A stretch of DNA of 57,335 bases, taken from Bacteroidales bacterium UBA1181. GTDB lineage: Bacteria > Bacteroidota > Bacteroidia > Bacteroidales > Paludibacteraceae. The stretch spans positions 7,995 through 65,329 of the forward strand of contig DBYR01000034.1 in assembly GCA_002310215.1 (NCBI GenBank), in the 5' to 3' direction. A program made the position numbers and the translations under genes. Below are positions 44,464-52,746 of this stretch, piece after piece. Positions within the stretch are counted from its first letter, which is position 1. Each line of letters starts with the position of its first letter. The notes under the pieces were generated by a model. That model saw nothing but the letters and a program-made list of their open reading frames with translations. It was not told the origin of the DNA and ran no database searches.

Positions 44464-45797
44464 TATTCCATGACCTCCTCACCGATTAGGGTGGCGGAGG
44501 TGGAGCTAAGCACCCTCACCTTCACGAAGTCACCCACTCTATGATTACCCTTCGGGAAAACGACCACCTTGTTTTGCGAAGTGCGGCCGAACAACTGCTC
44601 TCGTGAACGCTTGGAGAAGCCCTCCACCAAGACCTCAAACGTCTTATTGACATCCCGCTCGTTGCTCAAGGCGGACATGCGGGTCTGCAAGGCGATGATC
44701 TCGTTCAGACGAGCGATCTTCACCTCCTCCGAGATATTATCCGGCAAATTCTTGGCGGCGAAAGTGCCCGGTCTTTCCGAGTATTTGAACATGAAGGCGG
44801 AGTCGAAGACAACCTCCTCCATCAGGCTCAGCGTCAGTTGCTGGTCCTCCTCCGTCTCGTCATGGAACCCGCAGAACACATCCGTCGTGATGCCACAGTC
44901 AGGCACGATGCGGCGGATGGCGGCGATACGGTCCAAGTACCATTCCCTCGTATATTTACGGTTCATGGATTTCAATATCTTGTTGCTGCCCGATTGCACA
45001 GGCAAGTGGATGTGACGGCAGATGTTCGGGTAGGCCGCCATCACCATCAACACATCATCGTTCATATCCTTCGGGTGGGAAGTGGTGAAACGCACCCTCA
45101 TCGTCGGATAGGCCTCCGCCACGATCTTCAGCAGGTCAGCGAAGGAGACGACGGATCCGTCCTCCCCCTTATAGGCGTAGGAGTTCACGTTCTGGCCGAT
45201 CAGGACCACCTCCTTGTAGCCACGTTTCTTCAGATCCTCGATTTCGTTCAGGATGCTACGCACCTCACGGCTACGCTCCCTACCCCTCGTGTAAGGCACG
45301 ATGCAATAAGAGCAGAAATTGTTACATCCGCGCATGATGGAGACGAAACCGGATATCGCGGCGCCGCATAATCGCTGGGGAATAACATCCTTGTAAGTCT
45401 CCGTGGTGGAGAGATCCACATTGATGGACTTCTCGCCCTGCTCCACAGCGCCCACCAGGTTCGGCAGATCCAAGTACGCATCCGGACCGACCACCAAATC
45501 GACGACACCCGTGGCCAACAGTTCATCCTTCATACGCTCCGCCATGCAGCCGAGCACGCCCACGATCATATCAGGGCGTTTCTGCTTGCGCTGGCGGAAG
45601 ACCTGCAATCTGCCATGGATCTTCTGTTCCGCATTATCTCGGATGGAACAGGTATTCACGAAAACAGCGTCCGCTTCGTCCTCAACCTGTGTCACCTCAT
45701 AACCGGCCGTATCCATAATAGCCGCAACCACCTCACTGTCAGCCACATTCATCTGACAGCCATACGTCTCCAAGAACAATTTCTTCATCTTTATCAT
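44463..45797 (-). CDS. miaB: tRNA-2-methylthio-N6-dimethylallyladenosine synthase
   Basis: A radical-SAM methylthiotransferase that adds the methylthio group to i6A37 of tRNAs. The 444-residue protein has the N-terminal three-Cys cluster (ETYGCQMN, VNTCSIRDNAEQK, GCMAER), the radical SAM CNNFCSYCIVPYTRGRERSR, and a C-terminal TRAM domain. Both ATG 45797 and ATG 45788 are possible starts; KLFLETYGCQMN follows directly. It is co-transcribed with the LTA-synthase-like gene and divergent from lptB. Confidence 0.95.
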   Translation of the reverse strand: MIKMKKLFLETYGCQMNVADSEVVAAIMDTAGYEVTQVEDEADAVFVNTCSIRDNAEQKIHGRLQVFRQRKQKRPDMIVGVLGCMAERMKDELLATGVVDLVVGPDAYLDLPNLVGAVEQGEKSINVDLSTTETYKDVIPQRLCGAAISGFVSIMRGCNNFCSYCIVPYTRGRERSREVRSILNEIEDLKKRGYKEVVLIGQNVNSYAYKGEDGSVVSFADLLKIVAEAYPTMRVRFTTSHPKDMNDDVLMVMAAYPNICRHIHLPVQSGSNKILKSMNRKYTREWYLDRIAAIRRIVPDCGITTDVFCGFHDETEEDQQLTLSLMEEVVFDSAFMFKYSERPGTFAAKNLPDNISEEVKIARLNEIIALQTRMSALSNERDVNKTFEVLVEGFSKRSREQLFGRTSQNKVVVFPKGNHRVGDFVKVRVLSSTSATLIGEEVME

Positions 45798-45814
45798 GCC
45801 TTTTATATCGTTGG

Positions 45815-45822
45815 CAAAGATA
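45815..45822 (-). promoter_or_regulatory. -7 box of miaB
   Basis: Minus-strand TATCTTTG, 17 bp upstream of the first ATG. It faces away from the lptB promoter 40 bp further on. Confidence 0.65.
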
Positions 45823-45860
45823 CAAATTAATACGCCATTTTTTAAGAATCCACTCGATAA

Positions 45861-45892
45861 GTTGTATAAATCGACAAGTTACGTTACTTTTG
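45861..45892 (+). promoter_or_regulatory. Promoter of lptB and the glutaminyl cyclase gene
   Basis: -33-like GTTG (45861-45864), 20-bp spacer, and -7 TACTTTTG (45885-45892), giving a short leader to the ATG at 45916. Confidence 0.75.
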
Positions 45893-45915
45893 CGGAACAC
45901 AAAGGGAAAAGATAT

Positions 45916-46713
45916 ATGTTCCAAATAGAATCAAAGAATAACAATGATTTGTCGCTCTTCGAAGGAGACAACATGGTGCTCCGGACGGAAGGCCTGGTGA
46001 AACAATATGGTCAACGTATCGTGGCCAACAACGTCTCCATCAACGTAAGACAAGGAGAAATCGTCGGTTTGCTGGGTCCTAACGGCGCAGGCAAGACCAC
46101 CACGTTCTACATGACGACAGGACTAATCGTACCCAATGCGGGGAAGATATTCCTCAACGACGTGGACATCACCAAATACCCCGTGTACAAACGCGCGCAG
46201 GCTGGCATCGGTTATCTGGCGCAAGAGCCTTCCGTGTTCAGGAAGATGACGGTGGAGGACAACATCCTCTCCGTGTTGGAGATGACTAAATTCTCCAAGG
46301 AATACCAACAAGAGAAGTTGGAAAGCCTCATCTCGGAGTTCAACCTCGGTCATGTCCGCAAGAATCTCGGCGACCGTCTTTCGGGAGGTGAGCGTCGTCG
46401 TACGGAGATCGCCCGTTGCCTCGCCATCGAGCCTAAATTCATCATGTTGGACGAGCCTTTCGCAGGCGTCGACCCGATTGCGGTACAAGACATCCAAGAC
46501 ATCGTTTGGAAACTAAAGAGCAAGAACATCGGTATCCTCATCACCGACCACAATGTGGACGAGACGCTCTCCATCACAGACCGTGCCTACCTCCTGTTCG
46601 ACGGAAGGATCCTCTTCCAAGGGACCTCCGAGGAGTTGGCGGAAAACCCTATCGTTAAAGAGAAATATTTAGGACGCGACTTCGAGTTGAAGAAGAGAAA
46701 GCCTATCTCATAA
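45916..46713 (+). CDS. lptB: LPS export ABC transporter ATP-binding protein LptB
   Basis: ATPase driving lipopolysaccharide transport from the inner membrane, with LptFG. The 265-residue protein has Walker A GLLGPNGAGKTTTFYM, the Q-loop region GYLAQEPSVFRKMTVEDN, signature LSGGERRRTEIARCLA, Walker B KFIMLDEPFAGVDPIAV, and the switch His in LITDHNVDETL. The N-terminal about 19 residues before MVLRTEGLVKQYG are an extension; the promoter position favours the ATG at 45916, but 45973 is possible. The frame upstream to 45796 would run through the promoter. Confidence 0.93.
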   Translation: MFQIESKNNNDLSLFEGDNMVLRTEGLVKQYGQRIVANNVSINVRQGEIVGLLGPNGAGKTTTFYMTTGLIVPNAGKIFLNDVDITKYPVYKRAQAGIGYLAQEPSVFRKMTVEDNILSVLEMTKFSKEYQQEKLESLISEFNLGHVRKNLGDRLSGGERRRTEIARCLAIEPKFIMLDEPFAGVDPIAVQDIQDIVWKLKSKNIGILITDHNVDETLSITDRAYLLFDGRILFQGTSEELAENPIVKEKYLGRDFELKKRKPIS

Positions 46714-46734
46714 CACCCAGGAAAGAGCGTAACC

Positions 46735-47721
46735 ATGCAGAAGAGACTCATATTTGCCAGCTTATTAGCCTCTGCCGTAACCTTTTCCTCCTGCTTGGTA
46801 GGGAACAACAAGACGGAGGCGACAGACAACGTGAAGGAAAAGAAGACAGTGCTCGCGGAGACAAACGTTTCCGCACCTTCGTTTTCAGAAGATTCCGCTT
46901 TCCAATATGTGGTGCGGCAATGCGAATTCGGTCCACGCGTGCCCAACACCGATGCGCACGAGCAATGCGCAGCCTACCTTAGCCAACAACTCACAGCCTT
47001 CGGAGCAGAGGTTTCCCTGCAGAAATTCACCGCAAACGCCTACGACGGAACGGAGCTGAAGGCCACCAATATCATCGGGACCTTCTTCCCCGAGAATAGC
47101 AAAAGGATTATTTTCTTCTCCCATTGGGACTCCAGACATACTTGCGACCAAGACGCTCCCCAGTATCACAAGACGGCAGTGCCAGCCGCCAACGACGGCG
47201 CCAGTGGAGTGGCCGTGCTCTTGGAAATCGCCAGAATCCTCAAAGAGAAACAACCCAACGTAGGCGTCGATATGGTATTCCTGGACGTGGAAGACTATGG
47301 TAGCGCCAACGGAGACGCCAACAGTTGGTGCTTAGGCTCTCAATACTGGGCCAAGAACCCGCACTACAAGACAAAACCGCAGTTCGGCATCTTGCTCGAT
47401 ATGGTCGGAGGCTCCGAGCCCTCTTTCGGCATAGACGTCATCTCCCAACAATTCGCGCAGAACATAGCCAGCAAGGTTTGGAATGTGGCCCACTCCTTAG
47501 GATACCAACAATTCAAAAATGAGACCAGCGGTCAACTCGTTGACGACCATGTCTTCGTGAACCTGACCGCAGGCATTCCGACCATCGACATCATCGATTA
47601 TTCGTCGGCCAGAGGGTTCCCTTCCACTTGGCACACCCATCTTGACACGCCAGAGAACATCAGCAAGGAAACTTTAGGCATGGTCGGCAATGTCCTTACC
47701 AACGTGATTTTCAGAGAATAA
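46735..47721 (+). CDS. Glutaminyl-peptide cyclotransferase-like M28 lipoprotein
   Basis: A 328-residue lipoprotein (lipobox FSSC near residue 20) with an M28 zinc-hydrolase fold. Zinc-site residues appear in FFSHWDSRHTCD, AANDGASGVAVLLE (Asp), VFLDVEDYGSANGD (Glu/Asp) and WHTHLDTPENI (His). The pattern and size match the type II glutaminyl cyclases known from Porphyromonas, Tannerella and Prevotella, which turn N-terminal Gln of exported proteins into pyroglutamate; an aminopeptidase is the alternative. It follows lptB after 21 bp on the same transcript. Several exported proteins in this window begin with Gln after signal-peptide cleavage. Confidence 0.82.
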   Translation: MQKRLIFASLLASAVTFSSCLVGNNKTEATDNVKEKKTVLAETNVSAPSFSEDSAFQYVVRQCEFGPRVPNTDAHEQCAAYLSQQLTAFGAEVSLQKFTANAYDGTELKATNIIGTFFPENSKRIIFFSHWDSRHTCDQDAPQYHKTAVPAANDGASGVAVLLEIARILKEKQPNVGVDMVFLDVEDYGSANGDANSWCLGSQYWAKNPHYKTKPQFGILLDMVGGSEPSFGIDVISQQFAQNIASKVWNVAHSLGYQQFKNETSGQLVDDHVFVNLTAGIPTIDIIDYSSARGFPSTWHTHLDTPENISKETLGMVGNVLTNVIFRE

Positions 47722-47786
47722 CAGGAAGACAAAGCAAACCGCACGCAAAAAAAATACGCCCGTTAGGAAAAAAATGTTTCCAAATG

Positions 47787-47817
47787 TTTGGAAACTCACA
47801 AAATAAGCGTACCTTTG
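47787..47817 (+). promoter_or_regulatory. Promoter of tRNA-Glu
   Basis: Perfect -33 TTTG (47787-47790), 19-bp spacer, and -7 TACCTTTG (47810-47817). The mature tRNA begins 35 bp later. Confidence 0.85.
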
Positions 47818-47852
47818 CATCGCAAAACGAAACAAGAGTGTTTCAAACAAAT

Positions 47853-47924
47853 GGCGGATTCGTCTATCGGCTAGGACGGATGCCTCTCACGCATCAAAGA
47901 GCAGTTCGATTCTGCTATCCGCTA
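47853..47924 (+). tRNA. tRNA-Glu (anticodon CTC)
   Basis: Full cloverleaf: acceptor GGCGGAT / ATCCGCT with a G1-U72 wobble pair, D-arm GTC ... GAC with a Glu-like GTCTATCGGCTAGGAC, anticodon stem GATGC / GCATC with loop CTCTCAC giving anticodon CTC, and T-arm AGCAG TTCGATT CTGCT. Discriminator A; CCA is not encoded. It decodes GAG. It stands alone with promoter and terminator. Confidence 0.93.
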
Positions 47925-47927
47925 CGA

Positions 47928-47957
47928 AAAGAGATCTCAATGAGGTCTCTTTTTTTA
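47928..47957 (+). terminator. Terminator of tRNA-Glu
   Basis: AGAGATCTC / GAGGTCTCT hairpin with AAT loop, then T7. It starts four bases after the tRNA. Confidence 0.85.
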
Positions 47958-48066
47958 TTCCCCCACCCCACAAACACACGACATCATCATTCAATTCACG
48001 AAGAATTGAACCATCAATATGCGAGTCGTACGATTCGGACTTCACCTATCGGCACCCCCCCAAGCG

Positions 48067-50226
48067 TCACAAGCCAAACAAACGTGAGAGATCTATCCCA
48101 AAGAATCTTTTGATCAAATATACAAACCATTTAACAAATCCCTGGGTCGGAGCGACGTCAATGACCAACTTCACCGTCGGCGCACCCTGTTCAGAAGGAC
48201 CCATCTTGCAGTCTTCTCCGTATCGGATTATGACGCCTAAGTCATCCTTTATGTAAAAGATGTCGCCTTTGTCTCCTTTTTCCGCAGAGAAGCCCCTCGC
48301 TTCCAATGCAGCAACAACATCGTTGTAAGTGGACTCGTCCGCTTCGCTATAACCGACATGCATGTTGAAAGGGTCGGAACACCCCACCAACCTCTCTATC
48401 TTATCAATATCCTCCGCCATGAATTTGTCATAGTAGAAACAGGTTCTCGGCATCGCCAACATATTCTCCTGCGCCACAAACGGGATAGGGGTCCTCATGG
48501 TAGGAACCATCGGGTTCCAGCACAATTTCGAGAAGTCATCGCATGGTCCCGCATACATGTAAGAAGCCTTGTAGGTTCCCTCAAACGAGGCATTACTTTT
48601 CACCCCTTCCTCCAGTTCGGCCGTTCCTGTAGCGACGATGCGCACCTCCACCGAATTGCCCACCTTCCGCTTCTCGATCCGCGCCGAAGTGGATTCAAAG
48701 TGGTATTTGTCAATCTCAACATATCCGTCATGGCGGAAAGATTTCTCGTTATAATTATAGAGGGTCGCAGCTATACCTGATCCTTCCAAACCCAAATGTT
48801 TGCCACGGAAGAGGCTGCAATCCAATTCATTATCGTCAAACATAATCACATCCTCACCCACGACGAGCCTAGGGCGGTCCCTCTCCTCCACATCCTGGAG
48901 GCAGAACATGACAGGGTCATAAATTTGATAATCCTCTCCCGTGAAGGCGACATCCTTAGAGACCTCCTCACCGCCAGGCACCACCACGCGAAGCACCACA
49001 TTCCGGGCGTCGGACGGGACCTTAACCGAGAAGACACCATTCTCGTCCGGCAATATATAACGAGTGGTTTCAGTCTGCCCATTACGCTCATATCGGCAGT
49101 AGACAGGGACAACAACATTCGCGCCACACATATTCTCCAACTCTCCCACCACCAGCGGGAAAGCGGGCAGGACAATATCCTGCGTGTAAGTAGTGCCACC
49201 AGGCTGGCCCTCCACCAAAACGGAGAACTCGTTATCATAATTCAGGTAATCCTCCTTCCGGACCTTCACGGTCACATCCGTTTCACTAGGGATGCGGACT
49301 CTGTATCGACCGTTTCCGTCAGAATAAGTATACACCTGCTCGACGACCACCTTTATGCCTGACAACGGATTACCATTTTCATCCCGCACAGTGCCCTCCA
49401 GCACCACGAACTCCTTCGGGTCGTCCAAGTTCACCCAAGAGAAGTGCGCCACTTCCCCCTCATAGACATCACCATTCCTCACGGCCATGCCACTCTCCTC
49501 CCACAGACCCGTGTTCTCATTGAAGTGCCACAAAGGCATTTGGTCAGGCGCATTCTTCGACATCCCCGCAGGAATCGGGAAAGTAACCTTCGATTTCACC
49601 ATCTCGTTCACCTGCAGTTTCTTTCCCACCGAATCCTGCATCACCACATTCACCATGCCATACGAAACCAGCGGCACCTCCTCCGAGTTGCTCCGTTGGG
49701 CAACCAGGTCACCGCCAGGCATAGCCGATTGGAAAGAAGGTTTCGTAGGATCCAAATACAAGACACTCACATTCACCTCACCCTCGCAAGGCGTACCATC
49801 CTCGTAGACAATAGCATTTTGAGGGAAGTCGACCGTCATCCTACCCACGGAGACCTTCGTCCCCTGAGAAGCCGTGAACGTTGCGGTCGTGCTCACATTC
49901 TCCACGTTCTCCTTCACCATCACCACATCCATCAAGCCCACCGAGCCAACCTCGCCCGAACGGACCACGGAGAAATAGCCCCGCTTGCGAAAGTTCACGA
50001 CATACCTTCCACCCGTATTTTGAACCCGGTCCAACGTAAACATGCCGTGAGCGTCCGTCTGGACACTGTAATAGTTAGACTCCACCTCCACACCTATGAT
50101 AGGGTTTCCCTCCATATCCTTGACCACACCACAAACATAATCGGTCACCGGCGCCGGATGGGAGCAGGAGCAGATTCCGACCACCAGCAGGACCAACAAC
50201 AAAGGGAACAACGTTTTCCTACACAT
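48067..50226 (-). CDS. Lipoprotein with carboxypeptidase-regulatory-like and CILP-like domains
   Basis: A 719-residue lipoprotein (lipobox ending at Cys 21, GICSCS). Residues about 30-105 form a carboxypeptidase regulatory-like beta-sandwich (VCGVVKDMEGNPIIGVEV, DAHGMFTLDRV), and a second one is at about 275-355 (LEGTVRDENGNPLSGIKVVVE). Between them, residues 128-265 read GRMTVDFPQNAIVYEDG, VSVLYLDPTKP, VPLVSYGMVNVVM, LWHFNENTGLWEESG, which strikingly resemble the central region of animal cartilage intermediate layer proteins (CILP). The C-terminal part (residues 400-719) is unassigned and ends in a hydrophobic/amphipathic stretch. Function unknown; a cell-surface matrix or adhesion role is speculation. 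Monocistronic. Confidence 0.72.
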   Translation of the reverse strand: MCRKTLFPLLLVLLVVGICSCSHPAPVTDYVCGVVKDMEGNPIIGVEVESNYYSVQTDAHGMFTLDRVQNTGGRYVVNFRKRGYFSVVRSGEVGSVGLMDVVMVKENVENVSTTATFTASQGTKVSVGRMTVDFPQNAIVYEDGTPCEGEVNVSVLYLDPTKPSFQSAMPGGDLVAQRSNSEEVPLVSYGMVNVVMQDSVGKKLQVNEMVKSKVTFPIPAGMSKNAPDQMPLWHFNENTGLWEESGMAVRNGDVYEGEVAHFSWVNLDDPKEFVVLEGTVRDENGNPLSGIKVVVEQVYTYSDGNGRYRVRIPSETDVTVKVRKEDYLNYDNEFSVLVEGQPGGTTYTQDIVLPAFPLVVGELENMCGANVVVPVYCRYERNGQTETTRYILPDENGVFSVKVPSDARNVVLRVVVPGGEEVSKDVAFTGEDYQIYDPVMFCLQDVEERDRPRLVVGEDVIMFDDNELDCSLFRGKHLGLEGSGIAATLYNYNEKSFRHDGYVEIDKYHFESTSARIEKRKVGNSVEVRIVATGTAELEEGVKSNASFEGTYKASYMYAGPCDDFSKLCWNPMVPTMRTPIPFVAQENMLAMPRTCFYYDKFMAEDIDKIERLVGCSDPFNMHVGYSEADESTYNDVVAALEARGFSAEKGDKGDIFYIKDDLGVIIRYGEDCKMGPSEQGAPTVKLVIDVAPTQGFVKWFVYLIKRFFGIDLSRLFGL

Positions 50227-50263
50227 AACAACCTCAAATTAGGGAATTACACATAATCTTTCC

Positions 50264-50294
50264 CAAAATTACAGTTTTTCCATCTCCCAACAAA
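50264..50294 (-). promoter_or_regulatory. Promoter of the CILP-like lipoprotein gene
   Basis: Minus-strand -33 TTTG (50291-50294), 19-bp spacer, and -7 TAATTTTG (50264-50271). Confidence 0.85.
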
Positions 50295-50322
50295 AAATTC
50301 CTGAAAGGATTACCATCCACAC

Positions 50323-50355
50323 CTTGCCAAATGCGCGATAGTTTTATTATATTTG
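50323..50355 (+). promoter_or_regulatory. Promoter of thrS
   Basis: -33-like CTTG (50323-50326), 21-bp spacer, and -7 TATATTTG (50348-50355). The leader is about 50 nt. Confidence 0.75.
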
Positions 50356-50411
50356 CGGACTAATTTTCAATCACTGGTGGCGTTTGTAGGCCATCAACTA
50401 AAATTAAAGAT

Positions 50412-52367
50412 ATGATTAAAGTTACATTTCCAGACGGTTCCGTACGTGAGTATGAGAAGGGAACCACTGGCATGCAGATCGCGGAGAGCATCAGCTCCCG
50501 CTTGGCACAAGAGGTGCTTTCAATTAGTGTAAATGGTGAAGTGCGCGACCTGAACCGTCCGATCGAAGAAGATTGTTCAGTGAAATTGCACAAGTTTGAG
50601 GATGAAGAGGGCAAGCACACCTTCTGGCACACATCGGCGCACTTGATGGCGCAGGCGGTCCAGATGCTCTACCCTAACGCGAAGTTCGGTATCGGTCCGG
50701 CCATCGAAAATGGCTTCTACTACGATATCGATTTCGGAGAGACCATCCTGAAAGAGGCGGATTTCGCCGCTATCGAGAAGAAAATGGCGGAGATCGTCGC
50801 ACAGAAACAAACCCTCACAAGAGTGGACATTTCCAAGGCGGATGCATTGAAGATGTTCGGCGACAGAGGAGAAACATATAAGACCGAGCTCATCAGCGAA
50901 CTCGAAGACGGCAAGATCACCCTCTACGAGCAGGGTTCTTTCACAGACCTCTGCCGCGGTCCACACTTGCCTGACGTAACCCCTATCAAGGCCATCAAGA
51001 TCACCTCATTGGCGGGTGCCTACTGGAGAGGCGACGAGAAGCGCAAACAGTTGACCCGTCTCTACGCCATCACCTTCCCTAAGAAGAAGATGCTGGACGA
51101 ATACTTGGCATTGTTGGAAGAGGCGAAGAAACGTGACCACAGAAAGATCGGCAAAGAGCTGGAGCTCTTCATGTTCACAGACATGGTCGGAAAGGGTCTC
51201 CCGATGTGGTTGCCTAAGGGTACCGCCCTTCGTCTCCGCCTGGAGGATTTCCTCAAGAGAATCCAGAAGAAGTTCGGTTACCAACAGGTGATGACGCCTC
51301 ACATAGGAAACAAGGAACTCTACGTCACTTCCGGTCACTGGGACCACTACGGAGAGGACAGTTTCCGCCCTATCACCACGCCTGAGGAGGGTGAAGTATA
51401 CTTGCTTAAGCCAATGAACTGCCCTCACCACTGTATGATCTACAAGTGGCAGCCACGCTCCTACCGTGACCTTCCTTTGCGTCTGGCGGAGTTCGGAACA
51501 GTTTACCGCTACGAGCAGAGCGGCGAGTTGCACGGATTGACCCGTGTTCGTTCGTTCACACAAGACGACGCGCACATCTACTGCCGCCCTGACCAGGTGA
51601 AGGACGAGTTCATCCGTGTGATGGACATCATCTCCATCATCTTCAAGGCTTTGAACTTCGACAATTTCGAGGCGCAGATCTCTTTGCGCGACCCTAACAA
51701 CAAGACCAAGTACGTCGGAACGGACGAGAACTGGGCAAAGGCGGAGGCCGCCATCGTCGAGGCCTGCAAGGAGAAGAACATGCCAGCCAAGGTGGAATAC
51801 GGAGAGGCCGCATTCTACGGACCTAAGCTGGACTTCATGGTGAAGGACGCTATCGGAAGAAGATGGCAGTTAGGTACCATCCAAGTAGACTACAACCTGC
51901 CGGAGCGTTTCGGCTTGGAATATGTGGGTGAGGACAACCAAAGGCACCGTCCTGTCATGATCCACCGTGCGCCTTTCGGCTCCATGGAGCGTTTCGTGGC
52001 AGTGTTGATCGAGCACACCGGCGGTAAGTTCCCGCTCTGGTTGACGCCAGACCAAGTGGTCGTGTTGCCAATCAGCGAGAAGTACAACGATTATGCGAAG
52101 AAGGTGATGGCTTACCTCGACGAAAACAACATCCGCGCCATCTTGGACGACAGAAACGAGAAGATCGGGCGTAAGATCCGCGACAACGAGGTGAAGAGAA
52201 TCCCTTACATGCTCATCGTCGGAGAGAAAGAGGCTGAGAACGGAGAGGTATCCGTCAGGAAGCAAGGCGAAGGGGACATGGGTTCGCTCAAGCTGGAGGA
52301 TTTCGCAGCCAAGATCAACGAGGAAGTGGAAGCGATGATGAACAGCTGGCAGAAAAACAACGATTAA
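50412..52367 (+). CDS. thrS: Threonyl-tRNA synthetase
   Basis: Charges tRNA-Thr. The 651-residue protein has a TGS domain (1-62), the editing domain with the HTSAHLMAQAV zinc-type motif (about 73-83), a class II core with MNCPHHCMIYK, FGTVYRYEQSGELHGLTRVRSFTQDDAHIYC and FGSMERFVAVLIEHTGG, and the anticodon-binding domain at the C-terminus. Full length for the family. It precedes infC-rpmI-rplT as in many bacteria, but a strong terminator separates them. Confidence 0.97.
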   Translation: MIKVTFPDGSVREYEKGTTGMQIAESISSRLAQEVLSISVNGEVRDLNRPIEEDCSVKLHKFEDEEGKHTFWHTSAHLMAQAVQMLYPNAKFGIGPAIENGFYYDIDFGETILKEADFAAIEKKMAEIVAQKQTLTRVDISKADALKMFGDRGETYKTELISELEDGKITLYEQGSFTDLCRGPHLPDVTPIKAIKITSLAGAYWRGDEKRKQLTRLYAITFPKKKMLDEYLALLEEAKKRDHRKIGKELELFMFTDMVGKGLPMWLPKGTALRLRLEDFLKRIQKKFGYQQVMTPHIGNKELYVTSGHWDHYGEDSFRPITTPEEGEVYLLKPMNCPHHCMIYKWQPRSYRDLPLRLAEFGTVYRYEQSGELHGLTRVRSFTQDDAHIYCRPDQVKDEFIRVMDIISIIFKALNFDNFEAQISLRDPNNKTKYVGTDENWAKAEAAIVEACKEKNMPAKVEYGEAAFYGPKLDFMVKDAIGRRWQLGTIQVDYNLPERFGLEYVGEDNQRHRPVMIHRAPFGSMERFVAVLIEHTGGKFPLWLTPDQVVVLPISEKYNDYAKKVMAYLDENNIRAILDDRNEKIGRKIRDNEVKRIPYMLIVGEKEAENGEVSVRKQGEGDMGSLKLEDFAAKINEEVEAMMNSWQKNND

Positions 52368-52386
52368 TAAAATCGATCCGATATGG

Positions 52387-52417
52387 AAAGGCGGTCTCAA
52401 ATGACCGCCTTTTTTTA
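52387..52417 (+). terminator. Terminator of thrS
   Basis: AAAGGCGGTC / GACCGCCTTT stem with a 6-nt loop and a T run. Confidence 0.88.
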
Positions 52418-52634
52418 TTCAGCGCCAAGCCACCTCACCATACGGACACACTCCACGTCACGAGCAGGGAAGGCACACAAACGACACCGAACCGAGCAAA
52501 ACAAGCATTAATAATCAGGTGATAATCAATAAATCACATACACACAACCATTAAAAAGAAGCAGTTCATAGCCCGCAACGCAAAAAATATGCAAGAAAAA
52601 ATTTCCAAAATGAACAAGGTTCAATGAATTTTAC

Positions 52635-52642
52635 TAAATTTG
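52635..52642 (+). promoter_or_regulatory. -7 box of infC-rpmI-rplT
   Basis: TAAATTTG within the 379-bp space between thrS and infC. The first 220 bp of that space, after the thrS terminator, show nothing else I can name. Confidence 0.65.
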
Positions 52643-52746
52643 CAGTCGATTTTGAAGAAAAGGCGGGATAAAGACGGGCGATCGTCGATAGGAAACGGCC
52701 ATTTTTCTGACAGTCAATAGGTTTAACAAAAGAATAGGAGGAATTA
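52643..52746 (+). promoter_or_regulatory. Putative regulatory leader of infC-rpmI-rplT
   Basis: About 100 nt between the predicted start of transcription and infC, long for this window. It contains short self-complementary segments (for example GACG ... CGTC at 52673-52686). In other bacteria this operon is controlled by ribosomal protein L20 or IF-3 at the leader; whether that holds here cannot be read from the sequence alone. Confidence 0.35.
52736..52741 (+). promoter_or_regulatory. Perfect Shine-Dalgarno AGGAGG of infC
   Basis: AGGAGG ends five bases before the ATT at 52747. Most genes in this window have no Shine-Dalgarno, as is normal for Bacteroidota, so its presence here is notable and decides the non-ATG start. 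Confidence 0.8.

Noticed and set aside
47990..48010. TTCAATTC/GAATTGAA hairpin between tRNA-Glu and the CILP-like gene
   Set aside because: It is symmetrical and A/T-rich without a T tract, and too weak to call a terminator or RNA element.
50412..52367. T-box or other amino-acid riboswitch upstream of thrS, serS or proS
   Set aside because: Leaders are only about 30-50 nt and hold no T-box sequence or competing hairpins; T-boxes are not expected in this phylum.
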